A stretch of DNA of 64,000 bases from Paraburkholderia nodosa DSM 21604 (GCF_000519185.1 NZ_JAFA01000026.1:18734-82733); one strand, 5' to 3'; shown: positions 16,499 to 25,372, numbered from the stretch's first letter. Notes: a model not told the origin generated them from the letters alone. Numbers and translations: made by a program.

Positions 16499-17959
16499 TC
16501 AGTGATCACGGGTGGAAAACGCCCCGACGATTTTGTCGAGGAACGCGAACACAATATCGATCGAATAGCCGGCGGCGAACGCAATGCCGCTCGCAGTCAA
16601 GCCTTTGAGCGCGGAAAGCGAGTCGGGCGAAAAAATGAGCGCCGTGCTGAAGCCGGCAAACGATCCGAGGCACAAGCGAACGACGGCCTGCGAATAGAAC
16701 AGTTGGGAATACGTACCGTCCTTTATCTGCCCGATAATCTGCCGCAGCATGAAGATCGTGGCGCCGAGCAGACCCAGTAACGTCGGCAACAGCAATTGCG
16801 CGTAGCGATCCACCTTCACGGAGGCGGCGAATCGCAACGCGTAGGCGAGCGGCAAGATCGCTTCATCGGGCTCGCCGCATAGGCTCGCCGCTGGGGCCGC
16901 GGCTTTCTGCGCGGCCTCAGGCACGGCGCCCTTCGTTTTAATGCCCTTCGCAGTCAGCCAGGACTGGAGCACGTCCGCGGCCTGACCTACCCGGCCGACT
17001 GCCACGATGCGCTCCGTGCAGGCTTCTTCATAGGTATTGGGCTCCGCGCGGGCGGCCCAGTCGAGGTCCGCCAAACCCTGCACCGGCAAGCTTGCCCGCG
17101 CGGCATGACGCGCGCCCAGGTTCGCCACCACGATCGTGCTTGCCGGCAGCGCCTCCCCCGCCTTCGTCGAGCCGTCCACGAAATTCACGGCTAGCGGCTG
17201 ACCAGTCGTCCGCTCGGGCACGAAGCCCTCGAGATCGGAATTGGCGATACGGAGGCTGTTCAATGCTTCATCGAGATGCGTGCGGTCCGCGACGACGCTG
17301 GAGTACTGGGCCAGCACGAATACCGTACTGCCGAACACGATCAACGCGAGCAGGCCCATCACGATAAAAGGGCCAACAAATACGCTTTCTCGTACCTGCA
17401 GCGTCCTGGTCGACGACGAGATAGAAGCCGGATCGAGTTGTTCGTTGAACTGCTGGTATTGCACCCAGAACGCTGCGATTTCGGGTTCCGTGACCGTCGG
17501 GCTCTGAACCGCAGTGCAACTTCGCAGCAATGCCGCGCACACGTTGGGATCGATCTTGCGGGCGGTTTGGGCCGCGTAGTGCAGCGCGTACTGCACCTGG
17601 GCCGCCGCCACATTGAGCACCCTTCTGGAAACCAGGGGCGAATCGACCTGGGCGCCGAATCCAAGGCAAACTTTGATGCCGTCGTAAAGCGTCGCAAGCC
17701 GCATCGTGAACGTGCGTGCCCCGGCGGTTCGCGTAAATTCCCAATACTTGTGCCAGAAGTCGCCGATTTCCTCGGCGCTCGCGTTTTCGCTGACTGCTCG
17801 TTGCGAGGCCTCCCACAGCTGACGGTAGGGTTCCGCCTGAAATGTTCCGTTCCTGCATGCCACGCGGGCCAGCCACTCAACGCGCATTTGAGCCGCAATC
17901 CGACGGTTCAGTGCGCGCTCCGAAGAACTCAGCCTCCTGCGAGCAAAGAGCGGCATCAT
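16499..17959 (-). CDS. Large membrane protein of unknown function
   Basis: I do not recognise this 486-residue protein. The first about 195 residues are soluble and largely helical. One strong membrane segment follows (VFVGPFIVMGLLALIVFGST, near residue 200), then a soluble region of about 160 residues with four cysteines. Three closely spaced hydrophobic segments lie near 390-475. It is the first gene of the three-gene unit ending at 14890. Two adjacent ATGs (17959, 17956) share a GGGAG site. Its architecture resembles a signalling or channel-like membrane protein, but no catalytic motif was found. Confidence 0.8.
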   Translation of the reverse strand: MMPLFARRRLSSSERALNRRIAAQMRVEWLARVACRNGTFQAEPYRQLWEASQRAVSENASAEEIGDFWHKYWEFTRTAGARTFTMRLATLYDGIKVCLGFGAQVDSPLVSRRVLNVAAAQVQYALHYAAQTARKIDPNVCAALLRSCTAVQSPTVTEPEIAAFWVQYQQFNEQLDPASISSSTRTLQVRESVFVGPFIVMGLLALIVFGSTVFVLAQYSSVVADRTHLDEALNSLRIANSDLEGFVPERTTGQPLAVNFVDGSTKAGEALPASTIVVANLGARHAARASLPVQGLADLDWAARAEPNTYEEACTERIVAVGRVGQAADVLQSWLTAKGIKTKGAVPEAAQKAAAPAASLCGEPDEAILPLAYALRFAASVKVDRYAQLLLPTLLGLLGATIFMLRQIIGQIKDGTYSQLFYSQAVVRLCLGSFAGFSTALIFSPDSLSALKGLTASGIAFAAGYSIDIVFAFLDKIVGAFSTRDH

Positions 17960-18309
17960 GCTCTCCCGGGAATGACATCACGGTGTGGCAGGCACCGGCA
18001 CGTAAGCTAACTGGATATCCCCCGTCTCCCTTCGAACTTACGAACCGCCTCTAAGTGGCACGCTTCAATTCGATTTATTTGAACCTAAGGTGCCGTCTGT
18101 TCAACATTCAGCCGTTTCGACGAAACTCTCAACAATGGAAACACGGGTTGTGTGCGAAGCCGCACTGAATTGACCAATATTCGGATATCTAAATGTTTAA
18201 GAAAGCGGGCAACACAAGACAATGATTCTAAACCTTCAGGATCATCTTTCTGAAAGGTTAGGAAAGCAGATTGAAGCAGCCGGGGAAGCGGCTGCTCGCC
18301 GCAACATCG
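17960..18309. other. Intergenic stretch upstream of the three-gene membrane unit
   Basis: The stretch is AT-richer than its surroundings (18050-18260) and must hold the promoter of the minus-strand unit. An imperfect inverted repeat (AACCTTCAG at 18231-18239, CTGAAAGGTT at 18250-18259) lies just past the SDR gene's stop and could end its transcript. A plus-strand frame starting at 18222 was judged unlikely to be real. Confidence 0.4.
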
Positions 18310-19026
18310 CTATGCCAGCAGCACCGAAGGGTCGATATAACCCGGCACCCCAGCCGAAAGCGATTGCTTCAACTCACGGCTGCCCGCATCCGCGAGCACT
18401 TCGCTTTCGCCCGCTTCGAGCGCGTCGTAGGCCTGGCGAACGACATCGACGGGACTGGCTTTCGGCACGTCGAAATCCTTCGTGAGATCGGTATCCACGA
18501 AGCCGACGTGCACACCGACCACGCCGATCTTGCGCTCGATGAAGTGCAGCCGGGTGTTGTTGGTATAGCTCCAGGCCGCCGCCTTCGAAGCGGAATACGG
18601 CGCGAGGAACGGCACGGCTCGCCACGAGACATCGGAGAGCACGTTGATCACGCCGCCGTTGCCGTCGCTCGGCAGCACGGATTCGAACGCGCGGGTCGTG
18701 CGAATGACGCCATAAAAGTTCGTTTCGAAGATGCGCCGCGCCTGTTCCTCCGCCTCTGCCGCAAGCGGCGACGCGAGAATTTCCGCAATCCCTGCGTTGT
18801 TCACGAGCAGCGTCACGTCCGCGGCGATCTTCGCGGCAGCCGTAACGGAGGCCGGATCCGTCACGTCGATCTTGACGGGGACGATGCCGGGTTCGCTGAA
18901 GCCTTCCGGATCGCGCACCCCTGCGTAGACTTTGGCGGCACCGCGGGCCAGCGCCTCGCGTGCAAACGCCAGACCGAGGCCACGGCTTGCGCCGGTGATA
19001 AACACGACGGAATTCCTGATTTTCAT
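18310..19026 (-). CDS. Short-chain dehydrogenase/reductase
   Basis: This 238-residue Rossmann-fold oxidoreductase has the cofactor glycine motif TGASRGLG near residue 11, the NNAG motif (LLVNNAGIAEI), and the catalytic YSASK near residue 150. No basic residue directly follows the glycine motif apart from Arg in SRG, so NADP is possible. The substrate is unknown. A GGAG site precedes the ATG at 19026. It lies downstream of an NmrA-like gene and a TetR gene, all on the minus strand, and is probably controlled by that TetR protein. Confidence 0.9.
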   Translation of the reverse strand: MKIRNSVVFITGASRGLGLAFAREALARGAAKVYAGVRDPEGFSEPGIVPVKIDVTDPASVTAAAKIAADVTLLVNNAGIAEILASPLAAEAEEQARRIFETNFYGVIRTTRAFESVLPSDGNGGVINVLSDVSWRAVPFLAPYSASKAAAWSYTNNTRLHFIERKIGVVGVHVGFVDTDLTKDFDVPKASPVDVVRQAYDALEAGESEVLADAGSRELKQSLSAGVPGYIDPSVLLA

Positions 19027-19070
19027 TTTGAATCTCCAATTAAATTAGTGATACAAAGTATTCGTTTGAA

Positions 19071-19952
19071 TCAAACCCGGAAAAGCTCGCGATGAGCGCG
19101 AACGAACGCCTCGACCGTCTGCGGCGCCTTGCCGGTAACCTGCTCGATGATGCTGTCGGTCCCCTTGAACACGCCGTTCTGGTAATCGACGGCGACTTCG
19201 ATGAAGTGCTGGATTGCAAACTCGGGGAGGTCGTATTTCTGCAAATGCTCGCGATATTCATCGAGTGTGCCGGGGCGATAAACGATCTTCCGGTCGATGA
19301 CCTTGCCGATCTCGTCGGCAATGCCCTGGTGGTCGAATTCGACCGGCCCGCAAAGCTCGTAGCGCTTGCCGATATGGCCCAACGGTTGCGCGAGCACCTT
19401 GGCGATGAAGCGGGCCTGGTCAACGGCGGCGATCGGCGCGTGGCGTCCCGCTCCGTAAGGCAGCGTGATCTGCCCTTGCTTGACGAGGGTGTCGCGCACC
19501 CACGGGAAGATCAGCCATTCGGAAAAAAAGGTCGGGCGCACATGAATGGTCGGTACCCCTGACCAGTCGAGCACGCGTTCGGCGATCCAGTGGTCGCGCG
19601 CGGCGTGGCTCTTCGCATCCTCGCGTGCGGAAATCTGCGACATTTCCACGACGACTTCGAGACCGGCGCGGCGCGCGGCGTCCGCGAAATACGCGGTGCC
19701 CTGAATAAACCCGGGCCGAACGGGATAGCAGAGGTAAGCGCCCGTCACGCCCGAGGTGGCGCGAATCAGGTCGTCGTGATCAAGCAGATCGCCGACCACC
19801 ACTTCGGCGCCGGCGGCTCGCAGCGCGGCACTGCGGGCGTCTTCCGTACGGACCATCGCGCGAACCGCATGACCGGCTTCGACCAGGTTATTGACCACGT
19901 GCACGCCGGTTTTGCCAGTGGCGCCGGTGATCAGGAATTTTCGCTGTTGCAT
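19071..19952 (-). CDS. NmrA-like NAD(P)-binding protein (atypical SDR)
   Basis: This 293-residue protein begins KFLITGATGKTGVHVVNNL, the dinucleotide motif of the NmrA/azoreductase-like atypical SDR family. It continues with GAEVVVGDLLDHDDL and a C-terminal region containing YELCGP and AIQHFIEVAVDYQNG. The usual YxxxK pair is not evident, so it may act as an oxidoreductase or a redox sensor. The start at 19952 (MQQRK) has GGAG upstream and fits the fold start. It is probably one transcript with the SDR gene 44 bases downstream. Confidence 0.88.
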   Translation of the reverse strand: MQQRKFLITGATGKTGVHVVNNLVEAGHAVRAMVRTEDARSAALRAAGAEVVVGDLLDHDDLIRATSGVTGAYLCYPVRPGFIQGTAYFADAARRAGLEVVVEMSQISAREDAKSHAARDHWIAERVLDWSGVPTIHVRPTFFSEWLIFPWVRDTLVKQGQITLPYGAGRHAPIAAVDQARFIAKVLAQPLGHIGKRYELCGPVEFDHQGIADEIGKVIDRKIVYRPGTLDEYREHLQKYDLPEFAIQHFIEVAVDYQNGVFKGTDSIIEQVTGKAPQTVEAFVRAHRELFRV

Positions 19953-20028
19953 GATGAGTTCTCCGTTAAAAGTGCATATGCACATGTGAGCACAAAATGA
20001 ATCGCCAGTCTCTGGCGACCGCTTTCGT

Positions 20029-20601
20029 TCAGATCACTTCGATGTGTTGCCTGACATCTTCCAGCAGCGACGCGGAAGCGTCCTGATCGGGGATGATGCG
20101 CGCCAGGGTCAGCGCGCCGATCATGGCTGCGAGCGCGAAAACGGCCTGCGAGCGGTCCGCCTCTTCCTCCGGTGTTGCCATGCGCGCCGCCAGCATGTCC
20201 ACGAGCGCGTCGAACCCGCGCGAAGCCGCCGCCCGCGTTGCGTCGTCCGCGCGTGCCAGCTCGCTGCCCATGCCGGCAAGCGGACAACCGTTCGCGCGCG
20301 CGTCGCGATGACCGGTGGACATGTACGCGTCCACGATCGCCCGGAAAGCGTCCTCGCCCGTGGCCCCATCCGCAGCGGCGACGAGGTTTTCGACGATGCC
20401 GGCCAGCCCCGCTTCGCACGCCTCGGCAACCAGCTGATCCTTCGACTCGAAATGGCGATAAAAGCCGCCATGCGAAAGCCCTGCGGCGGCCATCACGTCG
20501 GCAAGTCCCGTTGCGTGGATGCCATTCGCCCTGAATGCCCCAGCCGCGACTTCAACGATGCGCTCCCGCGTCTGCGCCGTTTCGACCTTCGACTTCCTCA
20601 T
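20029..20601 (-). CDS. TetR-family transcriptional regulator
   Basis: This 190-residue repressor has an N-terminal helix-turn-helix at about residues 10-55 (RERIVEVAAGAFRANGIHATGLADVMAAAGLSHGGFYRHF cut to AGLSHGGFYRHFESKDQL at its recognition end). The C-terminal helical ligand domain shows NGCPLAGMGSELARAD, a pattern seen in the AcrR/NemR-like group that responds to electrophiles and quinones. The two oxidoreductase genes follow on the same strand, and a perfect palindrome lies upstream of its start. It most likely represses itself and these genes until an inducer binds. Confidence 0.92.
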   Translation of the reverse strand: MRKSKVETAQTRERIVEVAAGAFRANGIHATGLADVMAAAGLSHGGFYRHFESKDQLVAEACEAGLAGIVENLVAAADGATGEDAFRAIVDAYMSTGHRDARANGCPLAGMGSELARADDATRAAASRGFDALVDMLAARMATPEEEADRSQAVFALAAMIGALTLARIIPDQDASASLLEDVRQHIEVI

Positions 20602-20628
20602 GATGACCCGCTCCGTGATCCGATGTTG

Positions 20629-20652
20629 TTTAGATGGTAGTCATCATCTAAA
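20629..20652. promoter_or_regulatory. TetR operator palindrome
   Basis: TTTAGATG (20629-20636) and CATCTAAA (20645-20652) form a perfect inverted repeat with an eight-base spacer, 27 bases upstream of the TetR start. Position and symmetry fit an autoregulatory TetR site. Confidence 0.7.
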
Positions 20653-20688
20653 TGGAAGTCAAGGCGCGTTTTGGCTGTGAGCGTACTT

Positions 20689-21000
20689 TCACTGCATTGT
20701 AAAAGTTACAGGGCCTGTCTGAGTCATTTCCAAACGTTGGGGCAGCCCCCCAAGAATCAGGCCACGCGCCCGGCTGCCCGCATAGATATTGACGACCTTG
20801 ACGCCGTAGTCGCCGCTGTCGTCCCAAGCGGACGTCGGCAGCGACGTGCCTGCGCGCGCGCCTTCGCCCAGCACGTGAACATGGCGCAGTGCGATATCTC
20901 CGCCTTCGACGAAGGCGGTCCGGAGTGTGTCGATGCGTTGCGGAAACGGCAGCATGCTCATGAGTTCGTCGGATTCGAGTCGGTAGATGGTTGCCAGCAA
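20689..21000 (-). pseudogene. Truncated ornithine cyclodeaminase/mu-crystallin-family gene
   Basis: The readable product is about 103 residues. Its N-terminal part (LPFPQRIDTLRTAFVEGGDIALRH, then DYGVKVVNIYAGSRARGL) matches the first third of ornithine cyclodeaminase-type proteins, which are normally 310-340 residues. Homology stops abruptly after ARGL (near position 20760), and about 20 unrelated residues lead to a stop. The NAD-binding and catalytic parts are missing, so the protein should be inactive. The start is unclear: a TTG at 21000 lacks a ribosome site and ATGs lie about 40 bases in. It follows the Pot-type permease gene and was probably the last gene of that operon. Confidence 0.7.
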
Positions 21001-21029
21001 AGGAGAAGAAGTGAACGCGAACTAGCCGA

Positions 21030-21857
21030 CTAGCGAACAGCGGCAGATTTGCGACGCAACCATTCTCCGACGACCAGAAGGGAGGTCGAGAACAGCACCA
21101 GGATCGTCGCCAATGCAACGATCGTCGGCGTGATGCTGTCGCGAATGCCGCTGAACATCTGCCGCGGTATCGTGACCTGATCCGGGCCGGCGAGAAACAA
21201 CGTGATGACGACTTCGTCGAACGACGTGGCGAATGCAAACAACGCACCGGCGAGTACGCCCGGCAGGATCAGCGGCAGGGTTACGCGGAAAAACGTCTCC
21301 ACACGTCCGGCGCCGAGGCTCAGGCTCGCGTTCACGAGCGTCTTGTTGAAGCCCTTCAGCACCGCGCTGACCGTCGTCACTACGAACGGCGCGCCCAGCA
21401 ACGCGTGCGCGATGATGAGCCCGACGAACGTTCCCGCGAGATGCAGCCTCATGTAGAACAGATACATGCCGACGGCGACCACGACCAGCGGCGCGACGAG
21501 CGGAGAAAGAATCATCGCGGTCAGCAGTCGCTTGCCCGGAAAACTCGCGCGGTCGAGCCCGAGTGCGCAAAGCGTGCCGAGCACGGTGGCCAGCACTGTG
21601 GCGCTCGGCGCGACGATGAAGCTATTGCGGATTGCACGCCACCAGATATCGGATGTGAACAGCACGCGATACCAGTGAAGCGACCAGTGCGACACCGGGT
21701 ACACGAGGAACGAGTCCGCCGAAAACGACAGCGGCACCAGCGCAACAATGGGCAGTGCGAGATACGCGAGCAACCCATAGCAGAGCACGCGTAACGCAAC
21801 GTACCAGACTTTCTCGGGCAAACCTGCCGACGGCTCGAAAGCGGGCATGAATCTCAT
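21030..21857 (-). CDS. Spermidine/putrescine-type ABC permease, PotC-like
   Basis: This 275-residue inner-membrane permease opens with LSFSADSFLVYPVSHWSLHWY, the PotC-family signature after TM1. The EAA coupling loop is visible as NASLSLGAGRVETFFRVTLP. Six hydrophobic segments are expected. Its start overlaps the PotB-like stop as ATGA. Pot-type transporters import polyamines, but related ones carry other small organic cations or acids, and here the operon context includes leuCDB-like genes. Confidence 0.88.
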   Translation of the reverse strand: MRFMPAFEPSAGLPEKVWYVALRVLCYGLLAYLALPIVALVPLSFSADSFLVYPVSHWSLHWYRVLFTSDIWWRAIRNSFIVAPSATVLATVLGTLCALGLDRASFPGKRLLTAMILSPLVAPLVVVAVGMYLFYMRLHLAGTFVGLIIAHALLGAPFVVTTVSAVLKGFNKTLVNASLSLGAGRVETFFRVTLPLILPGVLAGALFAFATSFDEVVITLFLAGPDQVTIPRQMFSGIRDSITPTIVALATILVLFSTSLLVVGEWLRRKSAAVR

Positions 21858-23179
21858 AGCGTCGCCGCCTCCCGGAACATGTGCCGGCGCCCTGCCATGA
21901 GCATCCGGTAGACGACGAACAGCAATGCGGTCGCAATCAGCAGCAGCGCGCTCAACGCGGCGGCGAGACCCCAGTTGATCGACGTATTCGTGAAATAAGC
22001 GATGTAGTAGCTCAGCATCTGGTCGCCCGCTCCGCCGAGCAGCGCCGGCGCGATGTAGTAGCCCAGTGCGCTCACGAACACGAGAAGCGAACCCGCCGCG
22101 ACCCCGGGAGCCGTGAGCGGCGCGTAGACGCGCCAGAACGCGCTGAATGGATGACTACCGAGCGAGACTGCGGCGCGCTGATAGCTGGGTGGAATGCCTC
22201 GCATGACCGCGTGCAGCGGCAAGACCATGAACGGGATCAGGATGTGCACCATCGAAATGACGACGCCCGTGCGGTTGTAGATAAGGTCGAGCGGCGTATT
22301 GACGATGTGCATGGCGAGCGCCAGCCGGTTGATCACGCCCTCGCGCGGCAGCACGACCATCCACGCCGCGATGCGCACGAGAATCGACGTCCAGAACGGG
22401 ATCAACACCGCCATCAGCACGAGCCGCTGCCTCGCCACGGGAAGCCTGCTCAGCCAGTAGGTGAGCGGAAAGCCGAATACGACGACGAGCGCGGTCACCA
22501 CTGCGCTGATCCCGAAGGTGCGCCCGAGTATCGGCAGAAAGACGCGTTGATCGGGAGGCAGCATGGCGACACTGCCGTTGGCGTCGAGATGGCTGTCGAC
22601 GGCGCGCAGCAGATAGACACCCGTCAAAGGCTGCACCGCACGCCCGATTGCCTGCCACGTTTGCGCCTCGCCCCAGCGCGTGTCGAGCTGAACCAGATCC
22701 GCTTTCGCGGCGCCGGCATCGCGGGCCGCTGCTACCGGCCCCGCACTTTCGGCGAGTTGGTCCAGGTGGCGGCGCGTGCGCATCAGCAGCAGCCGCATGC
22801 CGGGCACGTCGCGGTTGAGCCGCTCCGTCGCGTCGCCGAGCGTACCCGCGTCGTCTGCGGCGACGATATCGCCCGCTAGCGCGCTGAACGCCGCCGCAGG
22901 CGGCACCGACACGCCGTCCCACGTGGCCAGCGCCCGTGCCGTGGCCGGGAACGCCACCGCGACCGCCGGGTCCCACGCGGCCCGCGTCAACAGACTCGCG
23001 ATCGGCACGATGAAGAAGACCAGCATGAACAACGCAAGCGGCGCGATCAGCAGCAGCGCGCCGCCCACATCACCACGCGAGCGCGTCTTGCGCGCCACGC
23101 GCGGGCGAGCGGCCACGGGCGGGCGCTCCGGCCCGTCGATCACCGTTCCCATCTCCTGAGCGCCCGACGGATTCGACAT
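21854..23179 (-). CDS. Spermidine/putrescine-type ABC permease, PotB-like, with a large extra domain
   Basis: This permease has 441 residues against about 285-310 for typical PotB. TM1 is at about residues 40-63. A soluble stretch of roughly 155 residues follows, where a normal PotB has about 40; it is rich in Ala and Asp and contains ATERLNRDVPGMRLLLMRT. The core membrane domain then runs from about 222 to the end, with the EAA loop AAVSLGSHPFSAFWRVYAPL. The start at 23179 lies 13 bases after the binding-protein stop. The extra domain faces the periplasm and could help hold the binding protein or ligand. Confidence 0.87.
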   Translation of the reverse strand: MSNPSGAQEMGTVIDGPERPPVAARPRVARKTRSRGDVGGALLLIAPLALFMLVFFIVPIASLLTRAAWDPAVAVAFPATARALATWDGVSVPPAAAFSALAGDIVAADDAGTLGDATERLNRDVPGMRLLLMRTRRHLDQLAESAGPVAAARDAGAAKADLVQLDTRWGEAQTWQAIGRAVQPLTGVYLLRAVDSHLDANGSVAMLPPDQRVFLPILGRTFGISAVVTALVVVFGFPLTYWLSRLPVARQRLVLMAVLIPFWTSILVRIAAWMVVLPREGVINRLALAMHIVNTPLDLIYNRTGVVISMVHILIPFMVLPLHAVMRGIPPSYQRAAVSLGSHPFSAFWRVYAPLTAPGVAAGSLLVFVSALGYYIAPALLGGAGDQMLSYYIAYFTNTSINWGLAAALSALLLIATALLFVVYRMLMAGRRHMFREAATL

Positions 23180-23192
23180 GGCTGCCACTCGC

Positions 23193-24236
23193 TCAGCGCG
23201 CGGCCCAGGCGGCGAAGCGCTGGTCGAGATCATCGCCGTGCTCGTCCCAGAACTCGCGGTCGTTCACGACGCCGACCTTCGCGTGCTCCGGCGTATTCGG
23301 CAGGTTCTTCAGTTGCGCCGGTGTCATCTTCGCGAGCGCCTGGGTGTTCGCCGGGCCGCCGGGCTGCTTCGCAAGGTACGCGGCCTGCTGATCGACGCCG
23401 CTTGCAAAGTTGATGAACTTCAGCGCATCGTCCTTCATCGGCGAGCCCTTAGGGATGACCCAGTAGTCATAGTCCGAGATCGCCCCGTTCCAGACGAGGT
23501 CGAGCGGCTGGCCGGCTTTCTGCGCCGTAATGATCCGGCCGCTGAAGACGGTCGACATGGCGACGTCGCCGGACACGAGGAACTGCGCCGGTTGCGCGCC
23601 CGCGTCCCACCACTGGATGTTCGGCCGCAGTTCGTCGAGCTTGCGGAATGCGCGGTCGACGCCTTCGGGCGTAGCCAGCACCTTGTACACGTCGGCCGGT
23701 TTCACGCCGTCGGCCATCAACGCAAATTCGAGGTTGCCTCGCGCGGTCTTGCGCATGCCGCGCTTGCCCGGGAATTTCTTCGTGTCCCAGAAGTCCCCCC
23801 AGCTAGCAGGCGCCGTCTTCAGCAGCTTCGTGTTGTACGCGAACGTATTCGCCCACGCGAAGATGCCCACGCCACAGCGCGTCTTTGCGGCATGATCGAG
23901 CTGACCGCTATCCGCAATCTTCGACCAGTCGATGCGTTCGTACATGCCGCTGTCGCAGCCGCGGCCAACGTCGGTCGATTCGACCTCCACGACATCCCAG
24001 CTCACCTGGTGGCCGTCGACCATCGCCTTGACCTTCGCCTGTTCGCCCGAATACGAGGTCGCTGTCACGTCGATGCCCGTAGCGGCCTGAAACGGTGCGA
24101 TGAATGCGCTTTGCTGCGCATCGGCCAGCGTGCCCCCGTAGTTGACGACCGCGAGCGGCCGCGCGAGAACGCCGCAGGAAAGCGATTGAAGCGCGCATGT
24201 GATTGCCACAACGCCAACCCATTGAGTATTACGCAT
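23193..24236 (-). CDS. Spermidine/putrescine-type ABC binding protein, PotD-like
   Basis: This 347-residue periplasmic protein has a signal peptide ending near residue 25 (VLA, then RPLAVVNYGGTL). The type II binding-protein fold shows in FIAPFQAATGIDVTATSYSGE, WDVVEVESTDVGRGCDSGMYE and KLLKTAPASWGDFWDTKKFPGKRG. These are characteristic of the PotD/PotF group that binds small cationic or amide ligands. The ligand cannot be read directly. The gene order is ATPase, binding protein, PotB, PotC. Confidence 0.88.
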   Translation of the reverse strand: MRNTQWVGVVAITCALQSLSCGVLARPLAVVNYGGTLADAQQSAFIAPFQAATGIDVTATSYSGEQAKVKAMVDGHQVSWDVVEVESTDVGRGCDSGMYERIDWSKIADSGQLDHAAKTRCGVGIFAWANTFAYNTKLLKTAPASWGDFWDTKKFPGKRGMRKTARGNLEFALMADGVKPADVYKVLATPEGVDRAFRKLDELRPNIQWWDAGAQPAQFLVSGDVAMSTVFSGRIITAQKAGQPLDLVWNGAISDYDYWVIPKGSPMKDDALKFINFASGVDQQAAYLAKQPGGPANTQALAKMTPAQLKNLPNTPEHAKVGVVNDREFWDEHGDDLDQRFAAWAAR

Positions 24237-24265
24237 GATGTCTCCCCCGATTGATTGAAAATGCG

Positions 24266-25372
24266 TTAAGCGAAGATCCGCACGTGCCGTTCGGCAAAAC
24301 GCAGTACCACGGCGTCGCCGTTCCCTATCCTGCCGAGGCCCGCGTCGTCGAGCGGCACCTTGACGAACCCCGAACCCTGCCCGGCCACGGAGAACCGGAA
24401 GCGAACGTGGTCGCCGAAATACAGCGTCCCCTCCGATCGCGACTGCATCGTGTTGACCGCCGCGTCTGCGCCCTCCGCGCTCGCCTGCTCGCCCAACGCG
24501 ATCCGTTCCGGACGCACGCAGGCGCGCACCGTGTCGCCAACGCGCGGCGCGCCGATCACCCTGCCGGTCAGCACTTCACCACCCGGCAGACCGACTTCGC
24601 CCCTCTCGCCATCGAGCGACAGCAAGCGGCCAACGAAGACATTGGTGTCGCCGACGAAATTCGCGACGATGCCGTTGCCCGGCGTTTCATAGAGCGCATC
24701 GACGCGATCGATCTGCTGGACGCGCCCGGTGTCGAACACCGCCACCCGGTCGGACATCGTGAGCGCTTCGCTCTGGTCGTGCGTCACGTAGACGAACGTC
24801 AATCCAAGCTTGGCGTGCAGATCCTTCAACTCGATCTGCATGTGCTCGCGCAGACGCTTGTCGAGCGCGCCGAGCGGCTCGTCCATCAAGACGAGGCGCG
24901 GGTTGAACACCAGCGCACGCGCGAGCGCAATACGCTGCTGCTGGCCGCCCGATAGACTTGCCGGCAAACGCATGGCGTACTGGCTCATCTGCACCATGTC
25001 CAGGGCGCGCTTGACGGCGGCCTGCCGTTCGGCCGCGCCTACCCTGCGCACCGTCAGCGGATAGGCGACGTTTTGCGTGACCGTCATGTGCGGAAACAGT
25101 GCGTAGTTCTGGAACACCATGCCGATGTTCCGCTTGTGTGGTGGCGTGACGTTCAGCAGCGTGTCACCGAGCCAGATTTCGCCCTCGGTGGGCGATTCGA
25201 AACCGGCCAGCATCATGAGACACGTGGTCTTCCCCGACCCGGACGGTCCGAGCAGCGAGAGAAACTCGCCTTCGTAGATGTCGAGATCGAGTCCTTCCAC
25301 CACCCGATTAACGCCGTCGTAGCTCTTGCCTACGCCACGAAATCGCACTAGCGGCTTGCGGTCATTGATCAT
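24266..25372 (-). CDS. Spermidine/putrescine-type ABC ATP-binding protein, PotA-like
   Basis: This 368-residue ATPase has Walker A GPSGSGKTT, signature LSGGQQQRIALARALV, Walker B LVLMDEPLGALDKRLRE and the His switch THDQSEALTMSDR. The C-terminal TOBE domain (about residues 285-365) is the regulatory extension of the PotA/MalK group. A GGAGG site precedes the ATG at 25372. It lies 39 bases after the leuB-like gene, so transport and metabolism genes are probably one transcript. Confidence 0.92.
   Translation of the reverse strand: MINDRKPLVRFRGVGKSYDGVNRVVEGLDLDIYEGEFLSLLGPSGSGKTTCLMMLAGFESPTEGEIWLGDTLLNVTPPHKRNIGMVFQNYALFPHMTVTQNVAYPLTVRRVGAAERQAAVKRALDMVQMSQYAMRLPASLSGGQQQRIALARALVFNPRLVLMDEPLGALDKRLREHMQIELKDLHAKLGLTFVYVTHDQSEALTMSDRVAVFDTGRVQQIDRVDALYETPGNGIVANFVGDTNVFVGRLLSLDGERGEVGLPGGEVLTGRVIGAPRVGDTVRACVRPERIALGEQASAEGADAAVNTMQSRSEGTLYFGDHVRFRFSVAGQGSGFVKVPLDDAGLGRIGNGDAVVLRFAERHVRIFA

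Noticed and set aside
18222..18485. Plus-strand frame beginning MILNLQDHLSERL
   Set aside because: It has no ribosome site and overlaps the 3' end of the SDR gene antisense, becoming Arg/Pro-rich there.
20700..20740. Possible insertion-sequence end at the ornithine cyclodeaminase break
   Set aside because: A short palindrome is present but there is no transposase, no paired terminal repeat and no target duplication.
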